Positions 23,075-30,994 of a stretch of DNA of 35,539 nucleotides are shown piece by piece. Every line of letters starts with the position of its first letter. The stretch's first letter is position 1. The notes below the pieces were generated by a model. It had not been told where the DNA came from and searched no databases. It worked only from the letters and a program-made list of their open reading frames with translations. The stretch is from positions 1 through 35,539 of the IMG/VR virus record IMGVR_UViG_3300037475_000116. The stretch is one strand, 5' to 3'. Both the position numbers and the translations under genes were made by a program. This DNA is from a virus.

Positions 23075-24262
23075 ATGGCTACTCTGCCTCTACCGACGCT
23101 GGCGGCGCAGATCAGCGCGACCGGAATCAGCGCGCCCGCCTTCGAGAACGTTCTCAACTCGGAGATCGCGACGTATCAGAGCATCTATGGGTCCGACAGC
23201 GTTCTCACACCCGACACGCAGGACGGTCAACTGCTCTCGATTCGCGCCACGGCGATCAACGATCTGAATCAACTCGCCATCGCGGTCTATAACAGCTTCT
23301 CTCCCGACTTCGCGCAAGGCGCTGGCCTTGATGCTCGCGTGCAGATCAACGGGCTGCAGCGCATCTCTCCGACCAACTCGACGGTCCTGCTGAACATTGT
23401 CGGCGTCGTCGGCACGATCATCGAGAATGGGGTCGCCGCCGACACGGCGGGCAATCTCTGGAATCTCCCTGCTCAAGTGACGATTCCGATCAGCGGACTG
23501 ATCGAGGTCACTGCTACTGCGCAAGAGGCCGGAGCGATTGCCGCGCCTGCCGGTACCGTCAATCAGCCGTTCACGATCATCACCGGCTGGCAGTCGTGTA
23601 CGAACCCCGCAGCGGCAACACCTGGCATCGCGGTCGAGATCGATGCGGCTCTGAGACGCAGACAGGCGGCGAGTACTTCCCTGCCCGCGCAGACGCCGCT
23701 TCAGTCCATCGCCGCGGCGGTCGCCAACCTGATCGGCGTCGGACGAATTCTGCCCTACGAGAATCAGAACGCGACGACGGATGCAAACGGCGTGCCGAGC
23801 CATTCGATTGCATTGGTGGTCGAGGGCGGCGACGCGACCCAGATCGCCCAGACCATCGAGCAGAAAAAGGCTCCCGGTACCGGGACGTTCGGCAACACGA
23901 GCATCATCGTCTCTGACCCGGCCGGGGTTCCGATCAATATCAGCTTCTTCGAGTTGACGGAAGTCCCGATCTTCGTCTCGATCACGATCCAGCCGCTTAA
24001 CGGGTTCGTCTCGACGACCGGCACGGCCATCATCAACGCCGTCGTGTCGTTTCTGAACTCTCTTCCGATCGGACAGGAAGTATTTCTGAACTGGCTGCTC
24101 GCAGTTGCAGGGTTGAACGGCAGTGCTCTCGGCCTCACGTTTGCCATTACGTCGCTCGAAATCGGCATCAATGCCGGCTTTCTGACGGCGGCCAACGTAA
24201 CGATTGCATTCAACGCGGCGGCAAGTTGCCAGGCGAGCGACGTGACGCTGGTGGTGCTGTGA
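23075..24262 (+). CDS. Baseplate J-like protein
   Basis: A 395-residue wedge component. It shows the family's early segment FENVLNSEIATYQSIYGSDS, then GAGLDARVQINGLQRISPTN, a beta-rich middle, EIDAALRRRQAASTSLPAQT and ASIAAAVANLIGV-like region, and IALVVEGGDATQIAQTIEQK followed by KAPGTGTFGNTS, characteristic of Mu gp47/P2 J proteins. It starts one codon boundary after the gp25-like gene. With gp25 and DUF2612 it should form the baseplate periphery that triggers sheath contraction. Confidence 0.9.
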   Translation: MATLPLPTLAAQISATGISAPAFENVLNSEIATYQSIYGSDSVLTPDTQDGQLLSIRATAINDLNQLAIAVYNSFSPDFAQGAGLDARVQINGLQRISPTNSTVLLNIVGVVGTIIENGVAADTAGNLWNLPAQVTIPISGLIEVTATAQEAGAIAAPAGTVNQPFTIITGWQSCTNPAAATPGIAVEIDAALRRRQAASTSLPAQTPLQSIAAAVANLIGVGRILPYENQNATTDANGVPSHSIALVVEGGDATQIAQTIEQKKAPGTGTFGNTSIIVSDPAGVPINISFFELTEVPIFVSITIQPLNGFVSTTGTAIINAVVSFLNSLPIGQEVFLNWLLAVAGLNGSALGLTFAITSLEIGINAGFLTAANVTIAFNAAASCQASDVTLVVL

Positions 24263-24269
24263 GGGCGCG

Positions 24270-24941
24270 ATGATCACTGGACCTCCCACGCTTCAGACCT
24301 ATCTCGATCTCGTGACGAACGAGCATCGAGACAAACCCAAATTCATGGCGACCGTCGCGGCGGAGATCCAGCCGTTCGTCGATATTATGGCGACGCTGTT
24401 CTCCATGATCGCCATCTTCAACGTGGATGCTGTCGGGGATCAGCTCGACAAGTTCGCGCAATGGGTCGGCGTCAGCCGCAATCTGTCGGTGCCGCTTGAG
24501 AACGTGTACTTCACATGGGGCGATGGTCCCGGCTGGGGCGAAGGCACATGGCTCGGCCCGAATGATTCTCCGGCAGGCCTCACCGTACTGCCTGATGACG
24601 CGTTCCAGATGCTCGTCAAGCTGGTCATCGCAGAGAACAACTGGGACGGCACCGTGCCCGGGGCCTACGCGATCTGGCGATCCGTCATGGGCCCCGACTT
24701 CGGAATTCTCATTCAGGACAACCAGGACATGACGATGCTGGTCGTCTTCACGAACCAGTTCGTGAGCGTCGTCACCAAGTCGCTGATCGTCGGAGGACAT
24801 TTCAATCTTCGTCCTGCCGGCGTCCGTATCACCGGATTCTTTCAGCCCAGCGTCCCGAATACCCCGGTGTTTGGTTGGGGAGTTGAAAACGACACCATCT
24901 CGGGCTGGGGAACCGGCTGCTGGATCGAACCGCTTATTTAG
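24270..24941 (+). CDS. Baseplate protein (DUF2612)
   Basis: A 223-residue protein of the DUF2612 type, roughly equivalent to P2 gpI, that links the J-like protein to the fibres. Recognised from IFNVDAVGDQLDKFAQWVGV, the Gly/Trp-rich segment TWGDGPGWGEGTWLGPNDSP, LPDDAFQMLVKLVIAENNWD, a YAIWRSVMGPDFGILIQDN region and the FGWGVENDTISGWGTGCW end. GAGGG lies upstream of the ATG. It is the last conserved baseplate gene before the fibre genes. Confidence 0.85.
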   Translation: MITGPPTLQTYLDLVTNEHRDKPKFMATVAAEIQPFVDIMATLFSMIAIFNVDAVGDQLDKFAQWVGVSRNLSVPLENVYFTWGDGPGWGEGTWLGPNDSPAGLTVLPDDAFQMLVKLVIAENNWDGTVPGAYAIWRSVMGPDFGILIQDNQDMTMLVVFTNQFVSVVTKSLIVGGHFNLRPAGVRITGFFQPSVPNTPVFGWGVENDTISGWGTGCWIEPLI

Positions 24942-24953
24942 AGGGGACCACGC

Positions 24954-25535
24954 ATGAGTCTTGAAGTCGATTATCTTCCGGTAGCGACCGCTGCCGGGAA
25001 CAACGCCGATTCGCAGGCCAACTTTGAGGGCTCAGGCTATCAGACGTTGGGCTTCGTGAACGGCATCGCTCAACCATTCCAAGCCAACAAGCTCTGGCGT
25101 CAGTCCAGCATGATCGCGGCCGCGGTGGCGAATTTCATCGCCAACGAACTGAACATCAACGTGCTCGATGACGGCAATCTCGCAAACCTGATCACCAATC
25201 TGACGAACGCCATCATCTCAGCCGCGAAAGGTGGAACGACCGGCGTTGTCAGCATCCCATTCAGCGCAACACCCGTTTTCGATGCGAGCCAAGGAAGCAC
25301 GTTCGAGATCGTGCTCACAGGCGCGGTCACAAGTTCGACGCTGGTAAATGTGACGCCAGGTCAAGCGCTCCGCTTCATCGTGAAAGAGGACGGAGCAGGC
25401 GGGCATCCCTTCGTCGCTCCGGCAAACCTTCCAATGGCAGCAATCAATACCGCTGCTTCAAAGACCAACGTTCAGGCGTTCATCGTGGACAGCGGCAGCA
25501 ATGTCTACGCGGAGACGCCTCTGATCGCGCAGTAG
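24954..25535 (+). CDS. Tail fibre-type structural protein
   Basis: A 193-residue protein beginning MSLEVDYLPVATAAGNNADS, then a segment with GYQTLGFVNGIAQPFQANKL that resembles N-terminal attachment regions of phage fibres. The middle is helical (ASMIAAAVANFIAN-like), and the last 90 residues are Thr/Val/Ala-rich beta sequence (FEIVLTGAVTSSTLVNVTPG). It probably binds the baseplate and may carry or precede the longer fibre proteins encoded next. No receptor-binding fold can be assigned from the sequence. Confidence 0.6.
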   Translation: MSLEVDYLPVATAAGNNADSQANFEGSGYQTLGFVNGIAQPFQANKLWRQSSMIAAAVANFIANELNINVLDDGNLANLITNLTNAIISAAKGGTTGVVSIPFSATPVFDASQGSTFEIVLTGAVTSSTLVNVTPGQALRFIVKEDGAGGHPFVAPANLPMAAINTAASKTNVQAFIVDSGSNVYAETPLIAQ

Positions 25536-25545
25536 GAGACCACCC

Positions 25546-26190
25546 ATGAAGAAGACACTCGCCGCCCTTGGGGCGGCTTTTGTTTTGCTCGCCGTCTTGC
25601 TCTTCGCCCCCATCGTGAAGGTGAAGGGCGCAACGCCCACCAATCTGTTCAGCGTTTTGATCACTCAATCAGAGATCGAATCGACGCCCATCGGCGCGAG
25701 TTCGCCGAGCACTGGCGCGTTCACGTCGCTCAACGCGAGCACTGGCGCGTTCGGGTCCCTCAGCTCCAACGGGGGCACGTTGAACGGAACAATCGGAACC
25801 ACGACGCCGAATCTCGGCTCGTTCACGTCGGTTCTCTCCTCATCGCTGACGCCCGGAAATTGCGTACAGGCCGCGACCGCAGGTTTGCTGGTCACGACCA
25901 CATCACCGTGCCTCGCTTCCCCTACCTTCACGGGCAGTTCTGGCTTCCAGGTGCTGCCGAGCGGATTGATTCTCGAATGGGGAGAGACAACCAACTTCGA
26001 CACCGGCCCCATGACCGTGTCGTTCCCGCTTCAGTTTCCTCACGCCTGTCTGATGCCTCCACAACTCACCGACAACTCTGATGTCAGCACAACATCACGC
26101 ATCTGGCTATCGGGAAACTGCACGGTGACCGGCTTCACGGCGCGCAACGACGGAACCGGTCAAGCCCACTGGTTCGCAATCGGTTTCTAA
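25546..26190 (+). CDS. Tail fibre protein with gp53-like C-terminus and signal-peptide-like start
   Basis: A 214-residue protein. Residues 1-28 (MKKTLAALGAAFVLLAVLLF and following) form a typical signal peptide or membrane anchor, which is unusual for a virion fibre. Residues 45-100 contain short fibre repeats (SPSTGAFTSLNASTGAFGSL). Residues 130-214 match the C-terminal fold of gp53-like fibres: SGLILEWGETTNFDTGPMTV, then FPLQFPHACLMPPQLTDNSD and GQAHWFAIGF. GGAG precedes ATG 25546, and no later start would leave the fibre repeats intact without the leader. It lies between two other fibre-type genes. Confidence 0.7.
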   Translation: MKKTLAALGAAFVLLAVLLFAPIVKVKGATPTNLFSVLITQSEIESTPIGASSPSTGAFTSLNASTGAFGSLSSNGGTLNGTIGTTTPNLGSFTSVLSSSLTPGNCVQAATAGLLVTTTSPCLASPTFTGSSGFQVLPSGLILEWGETTNFDTGPMTVSFPLQFPHACLMPPQLTDNSDVSTTSRIWLSGNCTVTGFTARNDGTGQAHWFAIGF

Positions 26191-26236
26191 AACCTCACCT
26201 TCTCTCGATCTCCAAACCACAACTTGAGGACCAACT

Positions 26237-28381
26237 ATGCGCCGGATCATTCTCGGCAGCGCGCTCGCGATCTGCGCGCTGCTGCCCGCCTTCTCGCAGA
26301 CGACGTGCCCTGCCACTGTCTTCACTCCAAATCTGAATCTGTCCCTGCCCGCTCTCGGAACAAAGAACTGGAACCTCTGCCTCAATCCCAACTTCCAAAT
26401 CATCGACGCGTCAATCGCTCGGCTGCAAAGTCCGTTTCTTGGGCCGTGGTCAGCGAGCACTGTCTACACGAAGGGCGCCTTTGTCAGCTTCAACAACGCC
26501 ATATACATCTCGTCGATCTTTTCGAACTTCAACAACACGCCTGCGGTGGGATCCACGGCCTGGCAGCTTTTCTTCACGACAGACGGCGGTGGGTCTATCA
26601 CAGCGCCGGCGAGCGGATGGCCCGCATGGCTGGTCCCGACCATCTCCAATTCGGTTCTCTCGGTAGCCGCATCTCCGATTCCGAACGATGCGCTGGCCCA
26701 CAGTTCAATCAACATCAACGGCGTCGATATGTCTCTGGGAGGCACCTACACCATCGGCGGCGCCGGAGGTGGTTGCGGTCCTCTGAGTACGGACGCTTCG
26801 TCTACGGACTGCGGAACTGGTAACAGTGTCGGAGCCACCTACACCGGACCTCCTAGCCTTGTTCAGACCTATGGCGACAACCTGAACGGTGGGGCATCTG
26901 GTCAGGACGGGGTGGTGATCGGTCACGACAGCGGCACCAACGCCACCTTAGATCAGACTGTGGTCATTGGCGATTTCGACTATCAGACCAACGACCCCAC
27001 TGCTGGTATGGGTGGTAACGAGTCTGTGTTCATAGGTTCTGCCAACGCATCGTACTTTGGTGGCCCTGGCTCTGGCGTGGGCGCTAATTTCTCGGACTCG
27101 CTGGGCATAGGCGCGCGCAACTACCAACAGTTCAACGGCTCGGCTCACCCGTCCTATAGCACCGTAGTTGCTCTTGGCTTCCAGAACGTCGCCAACGAGA
27201 ACGTCAACGTGGTGCCGGGCAACTTCCGAGACGTGGTTGGAATTGGAGATTCTGCCGCTGCTAGCACTCACAGCCTCACGGATGTGGTTGCGATTGGCGA
27301 TTCGGCATTGGCGGGCGGGAACAGTGCCCCAGGCCCCAGCTATTCGGACGTGGTTGCGATTGGAGACGTTGCCGCATCGCTGCCACCGAACGGCTCCAGC
27401 ACACTGATCGCCATCGGCCTCTGTCCCATGTGCATCGGCGATGTCAACAACGTAACCGGTGCACTCTCCGAGTCCATCGCAATCGGCGACGAAGCGATGG
27501 ACTCGGCAGTAAACACAAATGACCTGATCGCAATCGGTGACGAAGCAATGTTCGGACCTGAGTCCGGGCCGTGCCTCTCTGCTACACCGGCCTTCGGCGG
27601 TGGTTCAGGTTACACAAACGGAGATGTAATCACCGTCGTGTCGTCTGGTGCTTCAGGATGTCAATTCTCGGTCACAACATCGGGAGGTGCGGTTGCATCG
27701 TTGACGCTCGTTTCGGGCGGCGACGGCTACCCGACGAGCAGAAACAATCTGTCCACGACCGGAGGCACAGGCTCGGGTCTGTTCGTCAATATCAAGTCCA
27801 ACGCCTACACCACCGGAAACGATGACATCGCCATCGGCAACTTCGCTGGCGCGGCCTTCAGAAAAGGAAGCGAGAACATCGCGCTCGGTACCAATGCTTG
27901 TGCGGTGAACTACGGCAGCGGCGGGACTCACAACGGTAACAGCACCACGGACGGCAGCGAGAACATCTGCATCGGTGACAGCGCTGGGCAGTCTGTACCC
28001 ACTGTGCTGAATGACATCATCGTGATCGGAGACCACGCTCAGGCATCGACATCCAACTCGGTAGTTATCGGCACGAAGACGACAGCGTTCGACAGCCACT
28101 TCTTCGGAACAATTCACACCGATGCGCAGACCTCACCGACAGCTAGCAGCGGCACGCTTGTCGGGACGAACAACGGCGGGGCCATTTCAGGTCTGTCGGC
28201 GGCCACGTCAGTGACGGTGACATTCGCAGGCGGCGCTGGATTCCAGGTCTGGAACTCCTGCACCGCGAATGCAAGCGCAGCATCGACGCCGGTTGCAGTC
28301 AGCGCAATCAGCCTGACCTCAGTGATGTTCTCTTTCCCGTCTCTGACCGGTTCGCTCTACTTCCACTGCGACGGCAATTAG
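26237..28381 (+). CDS. Long fibre/adhesin-like protein with YadA-type repeats and signal-peptide-like start
   Basis: A 714-residue protein. Residues 1-20 (MRRIILGSALAICALLPAFS) look like a cleavable signal peptide. Residues 30-62 (NLNLSLPALGTKNWNLCLNP) resemble phage fibre N-termini, and 69-112 (LGPWSASTVYTKGAFVSFNN) resemble a small chitin/carbohydrate-binding domain. From about 225 to 612 runs a series of short repeats of the form (V/S)(V/I)AIGD.A, as in the left-handed beta-roll heads of YadA-type trimeric adhesins. One island at 453-520 (GGSGYTNGDVITVVSSG) has a different fibre motif. The C-terminus is a small beta domain. It is the likely receptor-binding fibre. Repetition is visible at DNA level near 27231, 27285 and 27350. 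A terminator follows. Confidence 0.75.
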   Translation: MRRIILGSALAICALLPAFSQTTCPATVFTPNLNLSLPALGTKNWNLCLNPNFQIIDASIARLQSPFLGPWSASTVYTKGAFVSFNNAIYISSIFSNFNNTPAVGSTAWQLFFTTDGGGSITAPASGWPAWLVPTISNSVLSVAASPIPNDALAHSSININGVDMSLGGTYTIGGAGGGCGPLSTDASSTDCGTGNSVGATYTGPPSLVQTYGDNLNGGASGQDGVVIGHDSGTNATLDQTVVIGDFDYQTNDPTAGMGGNESVFIGSANASYFGGPGSGVGANFSDSLGIGARNYQQFNGSAHPSYSTVVALGFQNVANENVNVVPGNFRDVVGIGDSAAASTHSLTDVVAIGDSALAGGNSAPGPSYSDVVAIGDVAASLPPNGSSTLIAIGLCPMCIGDVNNVTGALSESIAIGDEAMDSAVNTNDLIAIGDEAMFGPESGPCLSATPAFGGGSGYTNGDVITVVSSGASGCQFSVTTSGGAVASLTLVSGGDGYPTSRNNLSTTGGTGSGLFVNIKSNAYTTGNDDIAIGNFAGAAFRKGSENIALGTNACAVNYGSGGTHNGNSTTDGSENICIGDSAGQSVPTVLNDIIVIGDHAQASTSNSVVIGTKTTAFDSHFFGTIHTDAQTSPTASSGTLVGTNNGGAISGLSAATSVTVTFAGGAGFQVWNSCTANASAASTPVAVSAISLTSVMFSFPSLTGSLYFHCDGN

Positions 28382-28400
28382 ATCAGCTTCTTTCGAATCG

Positions 28401-28432
28401 GGGCGGCCTTCGGGTCGCCCTTTCTCTTTGTT
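28401..28432 (+). terminator. Strong intrinsic terminator after the fibre genes
   Basis: GGGCGGCC and GGTCGCCC form an 8-bp stem (one G-U pair) closed by a TTCG tetraloop, followed by TTTCTCTTTGTTT. This is the clearest terminator in the window and would end the tail transcript. Confidence 0.8.
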
Positions 28433-28445
28433 TCCGAGGTAATCG

Positions 28446-28919
28446 ATGAGCGTAAACAATCTCACCTACACTGGCGAACGGCTGACCGAATCGTTCGAGA
28501 CGAAACGGAACACCGCCTATGACGACGCGCGGCCGAATTATGTGCTGCAGCCGGGTGATCGCGTCATCGGCACGCTCACAATCGGATACGGCCACACTGG
28601 GCCGGACGTCTACATCGGTCAGACGATCACGGACGACGAATGCGTAGCTCTGCTGGCGCACGACATTGCGCGCTTCGCGGCGTTCGTCAATGCCCAGGTC
28701 AAGATCGTGCTGACGCAGAACGAATTCGACGCGCTGGTGGACTTCTGTTTCAACGTGGGCCCCGGCAATCTTGCGTCATCGACTCTGCTCCGCGACTTGA
28801 ACGCGGGCGACATCACCGGCGCGGCTGCGCAGTTCGACCGCTGGCAATACAGTCACGGCGTGAAGATGGCCGGGCTGCTTCGCCGCCGCGAAGCCGAAAC
28901 GAAGTTGTTCCAATCCTGA
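28446..28919 (+). CDS. Endolysin, T4-type lysozyme (GH24)
   Basis: A 157-residue muramidase for host lysis. Motifs: LTESFETKRNTAYDD with the probable catalytic Glu at E18 and Asp at D27 (E-x8-D kept), then TIGYGHTG at 45-52 with the catalytic Thr. Between D27 and T45 there are 17 residues where the usual spacing is 5, an insertion containing VLQPGDRVIGTL. The later segment VDFCFNVGPGNLASSTLLRD and GLLRRREAETKLFQS are typical. The Gly of the EG motif is replaced by Thr19. There is no signal peptide or membrane anchor, so a holin is needed; none is adjacent. The GAGG site overlaps the terminator's downstream flank, so expression may depend on read-through or on an unseen promoter. Confidence 0.85.
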   Translation: MSVNNLTYTGERLTESFETKRNTAYDDARPNYVLQPGDRVIGTLTIGYGHTGPDVYIGQTITDDECVALLAHDIARFAAFVNAQVKIVLTQNEFDALVDFCFNVGPGNLASSTLLRDLNAGDITGAAAQFDRWQYSHGVKMAGLLRRREAETKLFQS

Positions 28920-28963
28920 TACGGAAACGAAAGGAGGTCGCGGAGAATCGCCAGAGCCATTGA

Positions 28964-28998
28964 AGGCCCCTCAGACTCTTAGGTCTGGGGGGTCTTTT
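28964..28998 (+). terminator. Intrinsic terminator after the endolysin gene
   Basis: AGGCCCCTCAGAC pairs with GTCTGGGGGGTCT over 13 bp (two G-U pairs) around a 6-nt loop, followed by TTTTC. It also overlaps the 3' end of the minus-strand gene at 28979-29206 and may serve both directions. Confidence 0.75.
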
Positions 28999-29206
28999 CT
29001 GCGTCTGGATAGAGTCGTCGCAGAGCATCGAACGGTGCTTCGATCAACAGTCGAACCTCGTGCCGATCTTCAGAGACGAGCACGGTCGAAGTCGTCTCGA
29101 TCCCGGCGAACTTGAACCGTTCGCCGCATTCGTGGCAAGTCGCGCTGAGGGAGATCGCCTCCGGATGGCCGGCGGAATCGCGGAGGATGACGGAGTTCGA
29201 ACGCAT
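28979..29206 (-). CDS. Small hypothetical protein with a CxxC pair
   Basis: A 75-residue protein starting MRSNSVILRDSAGHPEAISL, with ATCHECGERF (C24, C27) and a C-terminal LLIEAPFDALRRLYPDAEKT. The single CxxC could bind metal in a dimer or be structural. No ribosome binding site is visible before ATG 29206, but a good promoter lies just upstream on this strand (29240-29268), which supports a real gene. A frame extending to 29290 would begin upstream of that promoter and is unlikely. It sits between the endolysin and the secreted-protein gene, in the opposite direction. Confidence 0.45.
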   Translation of the reverse strand: MRSNSVILRDSAGHPEAISLSATCHECGERFKFAGIETTSTVLVSEDRHEVRLLIEAPFDALRRLYPDAEKTPQT

Positions 29207-29227
29207 ACGTGGATGGGTGCAGGGAGT

Positions 29228-29239
29228 GGACACCTGTCC
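29228..29239. promoter_or_regulatory. Inverted repeat at the predicted transcription start
   Basis: GGACA-CC-TGTCC is an inverted repeat placed at the expected start of transcription from the minus-strand promoter next to it. A second TGTCCA half-site lies inside the -35 box. This is a plausible operator; the binding protein is unknown. Confidence 0.35.
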
Positions 29240-29268
29240 AGCATAGCGCGTTCTGGTAGACTGTCCAA
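29240..29268 (-). promoter_or_regulatory. Sigma70-type promoter on the minus strand
   Basis: On the minus strand TTGGAC (29268-29263) and TATGCT (29245-29240) are separated by exactly 17 bp. The start codon of the small CxxC gene lies about 34 bp beyond the -10 box. Confidence 0.45.
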
Positions 29269-29293
29269 CGAAGATTTCTCCCGAGGTCAATCG

Positions 29294-29701
29294 ATGCGCT
29301 CTTCCCTCGCCGTGTGTCTTCTCCTGTTCCCCGTCCTGGCGGCAGCTCAGCCGCCCATCAAAGTCACAGCCAAGGCGATCGGGCCGCTACCAGGTGCGGT
29401 CGTGTGCCAGAACATGGCCGCCGTCACCGAGGCATTCGATCTCTACGCCGAACATTGGGAAGAGTCTATACAGGCCGGAGCCACCGGAGGCGCATCGTCA
29501 CGCGTGAACGGATCTCCGCTGCCCGCTCCCAACCTGCAACGGATGGGTTGCGCTTTGGCAAAACCCGGCACAGTGATGACGCTCGAATCTGGCGGCGGTG
29601 TCGGGATCGATCAAATCCCCGTCGTCTCGTTCAGAACGTCGAAGGGTCGTCTCGTTCGCGGGGTCACTCAGTCGAATATGTACGATGCCCCGACTCGCTA
29701 G
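29294..29701 (+). CDS. Secreted hypothetical protein
   Basis: A 135-residue protein whose first 20 residues (MRSSLAVCLLLFPVLAAAQP) are a clear signal peptide with an AAA|Q cleavage site. The mature part shows GAVVCQNMAAVTEAFDLYAE, then NLQRMGCALAKPGTVMTLES and VVSFRTSKGRLVRGVTQSNM; the two Cys could form a disulfide after export. GAGG lies seven bases before ATG 29294. I do not recognise a named family. Export suggests a periplasmic role, for example in superinfection exclusion or lysis control, but this is a guess. It precedes the non-coding early promoter region. Confidence 0.6.
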   Translation: MRSSLAVCLLLFPVLAAAQPPIKVTAKAIGPLPGAVVCQNMAAVTEAFDLYAEHWEESIQAGATGGASSRVNGSPLPAPNLQRMGCALAKPGTVMTLESGGGVGIDQIPVVSFRTSKGRLVRGVTQSNMYDAPTR

Positions 29702-29820
29702 GACGCTTTCAGACGTATTGGGGTATCAGAAACCCCTACGGGCGGCGCCTAGCGTCTCCCTGACGCGGGATCGCACGTCCTGACGCAACCTCTCATATAG
29801 TCCCGATCTGTTCCCCGACT

Positions 29821-29844
29821 CCGCGACACATCTCGCGGAATTTT
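29821..29844 (+). terminator. Terminator-like hairpin, first of a tandem pair
   Basis: CCGCGA and TCGCGG form a perfect 6-bp stem around a 6-nt loop, followed by AATTTTC. It lies in the gene-free stretch 29702-30017. Confidence 0.5.
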
Positions 29845-29847
29845 CTC

Positions 29848-29879
29848 CCTCAAGCCAGCATTGAGGCTTTGCGGTTTTT
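29848..29879 (+). terminator. Second hairpin of the tandem pair
   Basis: CCTCAA and TTGAGG pair around a 7-nt loop; an alternative pairing AAGCC/GGCTT overlaps it. T-rich sequence follows (CTTTGCGGTTTTTC). Two tandem terminators here would insulate the early region from upstream transcription. Confidence 0.45.
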
Positions 29880-29906
29880 CACAGCTTTCCTTTGGAATTC
29901 GTGGTT

Positions 29907-29942
29907 TTGACGTTGACACAAAAACGTGTATTCGTGCATTCT
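29907..29942 (+). promoter_or_regulatory. Candidate early promoter with inverted repeats
   Basis: Two adjacent -35-like boxes, TTGACG (29907-29912) and TTGACA (29913-29918), lie ahead of weak -10 candidates (TATTCG at 29929 or CATTCT at 29937). ACGTT/AACGT and ACAC/GTGT inverted repeats overlap them and could bind a regulator. The region is AT-richer than its surroundings and directly follows the tandem terminators. Confidence 0.4.
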
Positions 29943-29982
29943 AACAATGTCAGTTGCGAGAGACGCAAACGACAAAGATCAA

Positions 29983-30008
29983 CCCGCGACACCAACGCGG
30001 GACTGGAG
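29983..30008 (+). promoter_or_regulatory. Leader stem-loop copy 1 (before the DUF932 gene)
   Basis: Stem CCCGCG / CGCGGG, 6 bp, loop ACACCAA, followed directly by ACTGGAG; 16 nt from stem end to ATG 30018. This is a member of a repeated leader family whose loops have a CACC core. Confidence 0.7.
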
Positions 30009-30017
30009 ATGAGAATC

Positions 30018-30893
30018 ATGAACCTTCGCTACTCACGTTTCGGTGGACACAGCAACCTCAGCAATGGCAATACCGCCCTCACGATGGATCAGCTTCGCTC
30101 CGCTGTTCCCTCTGCCTTCGCTCTCGACAAGCACGACTCGCGCAGCCAGCGTTACACCTACATCCCCACGGTCAACGTAATCGAGGGTCTGATGGGCGAG
30201 GGATTCCAGCCGTTCAAGGCGATCCAAGGCAAGAGCCGCGTCGAAGGCAAGCAGGAGTTCACGAAGCACCTGATTCGCTTCCGCCACGCCGATCACTCGC
30301 TCGCCACCGTGGGCGACTCCGCTCCCGAGGTCATTCTGATCAACTCGCACGACGGCACGTCCTCGTACAAGCTGATCGCCGGAATCTTCCGCATGGTCTG
30401 CTCGAATGGCCTGATCGTCGCCGACTCGACCGTTGGCTCCCTGAGCGTGCCGCACAAAGGCGACATCGTTTCGCAAGTGATCGAGGGTTCCTTCGAGATC
30501 ATCGGCAACTCCAACCGCGCTCTCGAAACGACCCGCGAGTGGCAGAACCTGCAACTGACTGCTGGCGAGCAGAACGCGTTCGCCGAAGCCGCTCACGAAC
30601 TGCGCTTCTCCGACGCAGAGGGCGAAGTAAAGACGCCGATCACGCCCGCGCAACTACTCAACCCGCGCCGCAACGCCGACAACGGCAACGACCTCTGGCG
30701 CACCTTCAACCGCGTTCAAGAGAACGTGATCAGAGGCGGAATCAGCGCATGGGGCCGCGACGCTGAGAACCGCGTGCGCCGCGTCACGACCCGCGAAGTC
30801 CGCGGCATCGATCAGGACGTGAAGCTCAACCGCGCGATGTGGATGCTCACCGAGAAAATGGCCGAACTGAAAGGAGTCGGGGCCGCCGCGTAA
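30018..30893 (+). CDS. DUF932 (phage/plasmid-like) protein
   Basis: A 291-residue protein of the DUF932 type, common in phages and plasmids, with unknown function often suggested to involve nucleic acid. Features: YIPTVNVIEGLMGEGFQPFK (residues 51-70), KHLIRFRHADHSLATVGDSA, then VILINSHDGTSSYKLIAGIF and RMVCSNGLIVADSTVGSLSV, which together match the family core. The C-terminal third contains NDLWRTFNRVQENVIRGGIS and a helical end. ATG 30018 lies nine bases after GGAG; an ATG nine bases earlier abuts that site and is rejected. It is the first gene of the early-type block and is preceded by leader stem-loop copy 1. Confidence 0.85.
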   Translation: MNLRYSRFGGHSNLSNGNTALTMDQLRSAVPSAFALDKHDSRSQRYTYIPTVNVIEGLMGEGFQPFKAIQGKSRVEGKQEFTKHLIRFRHADHSLATVGDSAPEVILINSHDGTSSYKLIAGIFRMVCSNGLIVADSTVGSLSVPHKGDIVSQVIEGSFEIIGNSNRALETTREWQNLQLTAGEQNAFAEAAHELRFSDAEGEVKTPITPAQLLNPRRNADNGNDLWRTFNRVQENVIRGGISAWGRDAENRVRRVTTREVRGIDQDVKLNRAMWMLTEKMAELKGVGAAA

Positions 30894-30962
30894 CGAGCCA
30901 CGAGGGGCGCGACTCGACAACGCGCACCGCTTCCCCGCCCTCGACACAATCGACCAACCGCA

Positions 30963-30985
30963 CCCGACGCCATTCGGGACAGGAG
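30963..30985 (+). promoter_or_regulatory. Leader stem-loop copy 2
   Basis: Stem CCCGA / TCGGG, 5 bp, loop CGCCAT, followed by ACAGGAG; 16 nt from stem end to ATG 30995. It is the shortest stem of the family. Confidence 0.55.
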
Positions 30986-30994
30986 AACACCGCC

